From: Flammeovirgaceae bacterium
GTDB lineage: Bacteria; Bacteroidota; Bacteroidia; Cytophagales; Cyclobacteriaceae
DNA length: 64,000 nucleotides
NCBI GenBank assembly: GCA_020635915.1
Contig: JACJYU010000001.1
Coordinates: 434,001 to 498,000 of the forward strand
Direction: 5' to 3'
Part shown: piece by piece, positions 60,689 to 64,000 of the stretch
Position numbering within the stretch: the stretch's first letter is position 1
Layout of the letters: each line of letters begins with the position of its first letter
Program-made: the position numbers and the translations under genes
Notes under the pieces: model-generated
Seen by the model: only the letters and a program-made list of their open reading frames with translations
Told to the model about the DNA's origin: nothing
The model's database searches: none

Positions 60689-61705
60689 TCATTTTTTATT
60701 GAACGTGGGGCAGGGAATATACTTTTGTTTCTTCCTGGTTTTGGAGCCGGTGTAAATGTCCAGTTTGTATTGCAACGAGACTTCATGGGTGCCCCCGGAA
60801 ACCGGCCCCAGTTCGGAAATGGTAAAGTCGTACCCATAGGCGATTTCCACTTTTTCGAATTGGAACCCCAGGATCACCACCACCGCATCCTGGCTGATGT
60901 TGTCTTTCACGTTTTGCCTGATGGGTATCCCGCGGTACCAAAGTCCCAGGGCGATGGGGTCGTAGAGGAAATAGGCGCCCAAATCGAGCTGGCTAAAGTT
61001 GCCCTGGCTTTTATAGACAAAGGAAGGCGACAGCACCGAAACGTGGTCCCTTTTGAACGGCCCCCAGTACAGGGGAATGCGGATGCCCCCGTGGAAGGTG
61101 GTTTTAATGGGGATGTTTGCCTCCTCGTTTATCAAAGACCGGTTGGGGCGGTTGATGTGGCTGGAGGCAAACCCCACCCAAAACGTTTTGTTGTAGGCCA
61201 GCACCCCGGCATTGAAATCAAAATACCTGGCGCTGCCCAGGTTGAACAGGGCCGGGTCATCGCTGGGCGTGGAGCCATCGGCATCGAACTGAAGCTGGTC
61301 GCCAAACAACAGCCGGTTGAAATCAATATTCCTAAACGCATATCCAAAATTGAGGCCGGAGGAAATGACCCACTTGCCGCCCACGCTCCATTTGTAGGAG
61401 TACAGGAAATTAAACTGGCTGGATTTCATTCCCGCTGTCCCGGCCTTGTCCACCACGGCCATAAAGCCGACCCCGCTGTTGTAGTAGTCCATGTTGTAGT
61501 CGTAAGAAAAGGCATAGGACTCATAGCCGAGCGCCACATTCGGCCATTGGTTCCGGTAGTTGGCCATGAACCTGTGGTCGATCGTGGTGCCGGTAAAGGC
61601 CGGGTTCAGGTACAAGGGGGCCGCATAGTACTGGGAAAATTCCGGGTCCTGGGCTTTTGCCACCCCTGCCCACATGGCCAAACCAATCCATAAGGCTCCT
61701 TTCAT
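60689..61705 (-). CDS. Type IX secretion membrane protein PorP/SprF
   Basis: 338 aa. Signal peptide ending AKAQ (residues 1-19), then DPEFSQYYAAPLYLNPAFTG, the hallmark opening of PorP/SprF outer-membrane barrels, and alternating beta strands through GFQFEKVEIAYGYDFT. A short Lys-rich tail follows. It starts 4 nt after the PKD protein gene, the common pairing of a SprF-like protein with its large secreted partner. Confidence 0.94.
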   Translation of the reverse strand: MKGALWIGLAMWAGVAKAQDPEFSQYYAAPLYLNPAFTGTTIDHRFMANYRNQWPNVALGYESYAFSYDYNMDYYNSGVGFMAVVDKAGTAGMKSSQFNFLYSYKWSVGGKWVISSGLNFGYAFRNIDFNRLLFGDQLQFDADGSTPSDDPALFNLGSARYFDFNAGVLAYNKTFWVGFASSHINRPNRSLINEEANIPIKTTFHGGIRIPLYWGPFKRDHVSVLSPSFVYKSQGNFSQLDLGAYFLYDPIALGLWYRGIPIRQNVKDNISQDAVVVILGFQFEKVEIAYGYDFTISELGPVSGGTHEVSLQYKLDIYTGSKTRKKQKYIPCPTFNKK

Positions 61706-61709
61706 TTTC

Positions 61710-64000
61710 CTATCGTATCAGGTTTACGTCCCCTACCCTTACCACCCTTTCCCCGTTTTCGTACAAGGCGGACAATTTGTACATGTACACATCCTGCTGG
61801 CAAAGCTTTCCCCGGTAATAGCCATCCCAACCTATGGCCGGGTCGGTGCTGCGGAACATCAGCTCCCCCCACCGATTGAATATCATCATTTCAAACTCGA
61901 CCACACCACGGGTAATGGGCAGGAACACATCATTTTTTCCATTGCCCGGATCATTTCCCCCTGTAGCCCCGGAAAGGTTTGGTGAAAACGCATTGGGTAT
62001 TAATACTTGTCCACCAATTTCAACGTTGACGATGCTCTCCAGCTTAGTGGTATCCGCGCATCCAAATTGATTATAGGCTATCAACTGAATGTCGTATTTA
62101 CCTACTTCGCTATAGATGTGTTGGGGTTGCGGTGAAAGGGAAATCGTACCATCACCAAAATCCCATTCGTAGTGGGTTGCCTGCAGGCTTTGATTTTTTG
62201 TATAGAGGGTGCCACCTGGTATGTATACCCGTTTGGGTTTAATATCAAATTGTGCGCTCGGTCTTGGGAAAACCTCAATAATCATTTCCTTGGTTTCATT
62301 CACCACCGCGCCTGTGGCATTGGATGCCGAGAGCGACACCGTGTATTTCCCCGGCTCAAAATAGGTGTAGGTAGGATTGATGGCTTTGGAAGTAGCCTGT
62401 CCCTGACCAAACCCCCATTGGTATTTATCCGGTTCCGCAAACTGAGACAGGTTGGTAAAGTTGACCGTAAGGGGCGCACACCCAGAAGCAGGATCGTAGG
62501 CAAAATCAACAATAGGTGGGATCGCCAGTATGGTCACTGTTTCCATGGCCGTCTCCACGCACACCCCATTGGTTACCGTCAATTTAATGTTGTAGGTGCC
62601 ATAGGTGGCATATGTATGAGAGGATACTCCAGGGTCGATGGAGGTACTTCCATCCCCAAAATCCCATTCGTATGTCCATGGGCCGGGATTGGTTGTGTTT
62701 ACTATCGTAACGGTAGCATTGGGCAATGATTGACTTGTGGGTGATGCCGTGAATGAGGTGTTTATATCGTCACGTGCAGGTATTACCACCACATCGGAGC
62801 TGACGGGGCTGATACAGTTGGCAAAGTTGGTAGTTTCCAGATTGAACTGAACGGTGATATCAGCCGATCCAGATGCAGGCCTGTTGAGTTCGTAGTTCAA
62901 CTCATCATTGATGCTATTGACATCAGAAACAACTATTCCATTTTCGCGCACCGTCCAATGGTAGTTGGCCAGGCCTTTTTGGGTGGCCTCAAGTTGCAGG
63001 CGCATGAGTTGGCAGTCAAAGAGCAGCGTGTCGATATCAAAGTTGGAAGTCGGGTTGGGGCTGATGCGAATGGTTCGGGTAGAGTCGCCAAAGCAACCCG
63101 ATGGCAACGTTGTGATCAACGTGATGAAGTAATCCTTAATGGATTGCGTATTGTTTACAAAGTTGTAGCTAAAGGAGGGTATTATCCCGGTGCTTGTTTC
63201 AGAAATGATTCCTCCGGTATCGCTGACGCGCCATCTGTAATCGGTAGGGCCTAAAGACTGTGTGAGCGCATCCACCGCGAAGTTGACCGATTGTGGAGAG
63301 CAATTATCATTAAACGGAGAATAATTAGTGGATATAAATCCGGATTCCGTTCCCGGAAAAACAGTGATTGTAGAGATGGCTGAAACGCGATCGCAACCAT
63401 TGACAGTTACCGTACGCATTCGCATATCGAATTGTCGGTTTGCCATTGTTGTATTTACAAAATTATGGATGTAGAAAGGTGTAAATCCGGGATCCAATGG
63501 ATCTTGTGTCGCCACCAGTTGAAAGCCCGAGCCCAGTTTTTCATCTACTTCCCACTCAAACCGGTCAATTGCATCCGGCTGGCCGCCCACGGAGTTATTG
63601 GCAAACACAACGGTGAGCACGCTGCAGCCGGAAAGCACATCGGGCGTGATGGAGGCATTGGGAACAGGATCAACAATCACCGGAATTACCACCATATCAC
63701 TGCAGCCAAATTGATCGGTGGTCACCCGAAGGGCAACCTGATAGGTATTGGCCAGTCCTAAATTTCGGGTGAAGGAGGTTTGGTTGTCGAACGCAGGGTC
63801 TTTGGTAAACGTAACCCCATCGTAATCAAAGTCCCACTCCCATAAAACAATTGCCTCTCCATTAATGGCATTTAAAGTTGAGGATTCATTAAAGCTTGTA
63901 TCGTCACCCTCACAAACCCTTGTTGCCGAGAATTGCGGAACCGGGTTCTCGTACACACGCACCTCTACCTCATCGATGGTTTCGCAAGAGGTAATGTTAT
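61710..64000 (-). CDS. Large PKD-domain protein with type IX (gliding-type) C-terminal domain, partial
   Basis: At least 763 residues, open to the right edge, so the N-terminus is missing. Several PKD/Ig-like modules (for example WEWDFDYDG, YEWDFGDGSTS, YQWGFGQGQ, YEWDFGDGTIS). The last 90 residues (IPNAFSPN, then MMIFNRWGELMF, GWDGYYRGK, DVYMYKLSA) form the gliding-motility-associated CHU_C-type sorting domain used by the type IX system. Likely a secreted or surface adhesin exported with the help of the adjacent PorP/SprF protein. Confidence 0.93.
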   Translation of the reverse strand, partial: NITSCETIDEVEVRVYENPVPQFSATRVCEGDDTSFNESSTLNAINGEAIVLWEWDFDYDGVTFTKDPAFDNQTSFTRNLGLANTYQVALRVTTDQFGCSDMVVIPVIVDPVPNASITPDVLSGCSVLTVVFANNSVGGQPDAIDRFEWEVDEKLGSGFQLVATQDPLDPGFTPFYIHNFVNTTMANRQFDMRMRTVTVNGCDRVSAISTITVFPGTESGFISTNYSPFNDNCSPQSVNFAVDALTQSLGPTDYRWRVSDTGGIISETSTGIIPSFSYNFVNNTQSIKDYFITLITTLPSGCFGDSTRTIRISPNPTSNFDIDTLLFDCQLMRLQLEATQKGLANYHWTVRENGIVVSDVNSINDELNYELNRPASGSADITVQFNLETTNFANCISPVSSDVVVIPARDDINTSFTASPTSQSLPNATVTIVNTTNPGPWTYEWDFGDGSTSIDPGVSSHTYATYGTYNIKLTVTNGVCVETAMETVTILAIPPIVDFAYDPASGCAPLTVNFTNLSQFAEPDKYQWGFGQGQATSKAINPTYTYFEPGKYTVSLSASNATGAVVNETKEMIIEVFPRPSAQFDIKPKRVYIPGGTLYTKNQSLQATHYEWDFGDGTISLSPQPQHIYSEVGKYDIQLIAYNQFGCADTTKLESIVNVEIGGQVLIPNAFSPNLSGATGGNDPGNGKNDVFLPITRGVVEFEMMIFNRWGELMFRSTDPAIGWDGYYRGKLCQQDVYMYKLSALYENGERVVRVGDVNLIR

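Noticed and set aside
60339..60692. Coding frame of 117 residues between the nucleotidyltransferase and PorP/SprF genes
   Set aside because: Composition is biased, it overlaps other frames and resembles no protein family.

Overview
The window is a 64 kb piece of a Bacteroidota chromosome, most likely a member of the order Cytophagales. The evidence is a PorP/SprF protein, a PKD-domain protein with a gliding-motility-type C-terminal sorting domain (type IX secretion), Bacteroidota promoters (TTTG, about 19 nt, TAnnTTTG), weak or absent Shine-Dalgarno sites, a 30S protein THX gene and a fused E1 alpha/beta dehydrogenase. The genus cannot be read from the sequence. No transposase, integrase, rRNA or CRISPR array is visible.

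Region 1 (1-9710, all minus strand) is a sulfate-activation and KDO block: kdsC, kdsA, SLC13 permease, cysC, cysD, a four-helix-bundle protein, cysN, cysQ and a NusG-like antiterminator (UpxY type) that probably leads into a polysaccharide operon left of the window. Seven arrays of a 7-bp repeat (core GTT every 7 nt; typical units TTGCCGG and TTGCCAG) fill nearly every gap between these genes. One array lies in frame inside cysQ, and the arrays supply start or stop codons for several of the genes. A 91-bp perfect direct repeat brackets the antiterminator gene. This is the strangest feature of the window.

Region 2 (9840-13512, plus) holds a penicillin-amidase-family hydrolase, a small membrane protein and an alpha/beta hydrolase. 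Region 3 (13662-16230) holds tRNA-Ser, tRNA-Arg and tRNA-Pro, a duplicated tRNA-Pro 3' end, and about 1.6 kb of REP-like palindromic repeats around a GIY-YIG nuclease gene. Region 4 (16280-29241) holds Bat-type vWA and TPR proteins, a thiolase, a YwqK/MORN protein, purC, a STAS protein, RNase Z, a queuosine-precursor transporter, an rRNA/tRNA methyltransferase, an Omp85-type lipoprotein and the E1 fusion. Region 5 (29437-42773) holds a sensor kinase, an ABC permease, a YopX-like small protein, an ArsC/Spx-like protein, two multihaem cytochromes c, Tex and malate:quinone oxidoreductase.

Region 6 (42892-51774, minus) is a complete tryptophan operon: promoter, THX, trpL leader, attenuator, trpE, G, D, C, F, B, a DUF1684 lipoprotein, trpA and a DAHP synthase. 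The leader peptide has three consecutive Trp codons, and its ATG overlaps the THX stop codon. Charged tRNA-Trp would therefore control read-through into trpE, with DAHP synthase supplying the shikimate pathway from the same transcript.

Region 7 (51799-64000) holds an M13 peptidase, conserved hypotheticals, an acetyltransferase, SRP RNA with a near-ideal promoter, a transaldolase-type aldolase, FtsE, an ECF sigma factor with a putative anti-sigma partner, a TPR protein, a CCA-adding-type nucleotidyltransferase, PorP/SprF and the partial PKD surface protein running off the right edge.
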